This document shows, one piece after another, positions 5,389 through 5,678 of a stretch of DNA of 5,678 nt. Position numbers and translations under genes: made by a program. This DNA comes from Bacillota bacterium (GTDB taxonomy: Bacteria > Bacillota_C > Negativicutes > JAEYSJ01): the NCBI GenBank assembly GCA_023434855.1, contig JAEYSJ010000391.1, forward strand, positions 1-5,678, written 5' to 3'. Each line of letters begins with the position of its first letter. Position 1 is the first letter of the stretch. Below the pieces are notes generated by a model. It made no database searches and was not told the origin of the DNA. It saw only the letters and a program-made list of their open reading frames with translations.

Positions 5389-5417
5389 TTGACATAAGGA
5401 TGATGGCATGGTAAAAT
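5389..5417 (+). promoter_or_regulatory. Near-consensus vegetative promoter of the tRNA operon
   Basis: A perfect -35 TTGACA (5389-5394) is followed after 17 bases by TAAAAT (5412-5417), one mismatch to TATAAT. Transcription should begin near 5424, giving a leader of about 32 bases that RNase P removes from tRNA-His. This is the strongest housekeeping promoter in the window, as expected for stable RNA. Confidence 0.85.
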
Positions 5418-5455
5418 AAATTTCGTTGTTAGGCAATTAGCAAAGTTTATAAAAT

Positions 5456-5532
5456 GGTGGCTGTGGTGAAGTGGTCAACACGGCGGATTGTGGCTCCGTT
5501 ACTCGAGGGTTCGAGTCCCTCCAGTCACCCCA
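5456..5532 (+). tRNA. tRNA-His (anticodon GTG)
   Basis: The full cloverleaf can be drawn. The acceptor stem is GTGGCTG (5457-5463) with CAGTCAC (5522-5528), including one G-U pair. The extra 5' G (-1) at 5456 faces C73 at 5529, the hallmark of histidine tRNA. The anticodon stem GCGGA/TCCGT encloses loop TTGTGGC, with GTG at 5490-5492. The T arm is GAGGG-TTCGAGT-CCCTC, and CCA is encoded at 5530-5532. It reads His codons CAC/CAT and is first in the tRNA transcript. Confidence 0.97.
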
Positions 5533-5601
5533 ATAATTTTCAGCTTTAGATAGTGGGCTTAACAGCTTTGGCTGCAGATATCTATTCTCATATTAGCAAA
5601 T

Positions 5602-5677
5602 TGGGGCGTAGCCAAGTCGGTAAGGCACGGGACTTTGACTCCCGCATGCGTTGGTTCGAGTCCAGCCGCCCCAGCCA
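5602..5677 (+). tRNA. tRNA-Gln (anticodon TTG)
   Basis: The acceptor stem TGGGGCG (5602-5608) pairs with CGCCCCA, giving the U1-A72 pair and G73 (5674) typical of glutamine tRNA. The anticodon stem CGGGA/TCCCG encloses loop CTTTGAC, with TTG at 5635-5637. The T arm is GTTGG-TTCGAGT-CCAGC, and CCA is encoded at 5675-5677. It lies 69 bases after tRNA-His and is presumably co-transcribed. The spacer holds a small CAGC-TTTG-GCTG hairpin that may guide processing. The cluster may continue past the window. Confidence 0.97.
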
Positions 5678-5678
5678 T

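Noticed and set aside
5179..5397. 72-codon plus-strand frame overlapping the ligase 3' end
   Set aside because: It has no ribosome site and no recognisable pattern, and overlaps the supported ligase frame by 68 bases.
5456..5677. tRNA genes as an integration site for a mobile element
   Set aside because: No integrase gene or duplicated tRNA 3' end is visible in the window.

Overview
The window looks like chromosomal DNA of an endospore-forming Firmicute of moderate G+C. A Negativicutes / Sporomusaceae-type organism is my best guess, from gene style rather than from any marker gene. The evidence is: strong AGGAGG/GAGGTGAT ribosome sites, frequent GTG/TTG starts, a YkuD-like L,D-transpeptidase, a VanW-family lipoprotein, and two promoter-like sequences that match the late sporulation sigma factors G and K in both boxes and spacing.

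Layout. Bases 1-327 hold two very small, unrecognised genes on the minus strand; the second runs off the left edge. Bases 328-600 hold a self-contained plus-strand unit: a weak extended -10, a perfect 8-base Shine-Dalgarno, a 28-codon membrane microprotein starting with TTG, and a strong intrinsic terminator. Bases 600-840 are a composite of degenerate inverted repeats and contain no believable gene. Bases 860-1162 (minus) encode a 100-residue protein of unknown function behind a sigma-G-like promoter. Bases 1351-2451 (plus) encode an HtrA/DegP-type serine protease lipoprotein with one PDZ domain. Bases 2511-2846 (plus) encode a minimal L,D-transpeptidase behind a sigma-K-like promoter. It converges on a VanW-family lipoprotein gene (2856-3686, minus), with only 9 bases between the two stop codons. 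Divergent from vanW, bases 3786-5246 (plus) encode a MurE-like Mur ligase whose C-terminal domain has lost the usual MurE motifs. Bases 5247-5388 hold an inverted repeat but no gene. A near-consensus vegetative promoter then drives tRNA-His and tRNA-Gln, which end at the right edge.

How the parts fit. The centre of the window is a loose neighbourhood of cell-envelope genes: protease, peptidoglycan cross-linker, VanW protein and Mur-type ligase. Two of its neighbours carry sporulation-type promoters, so a role in making or remodelling the spore envelope is a reasonable inference but is not shown directly. The genes are not one operon, because orientations alternate. The most notable items are the diverged Mur ligase, the membrane microprotein with its own terminator, and the two developmental promoters. 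I see no CRISPR array, insertion sequence or prophage gene.
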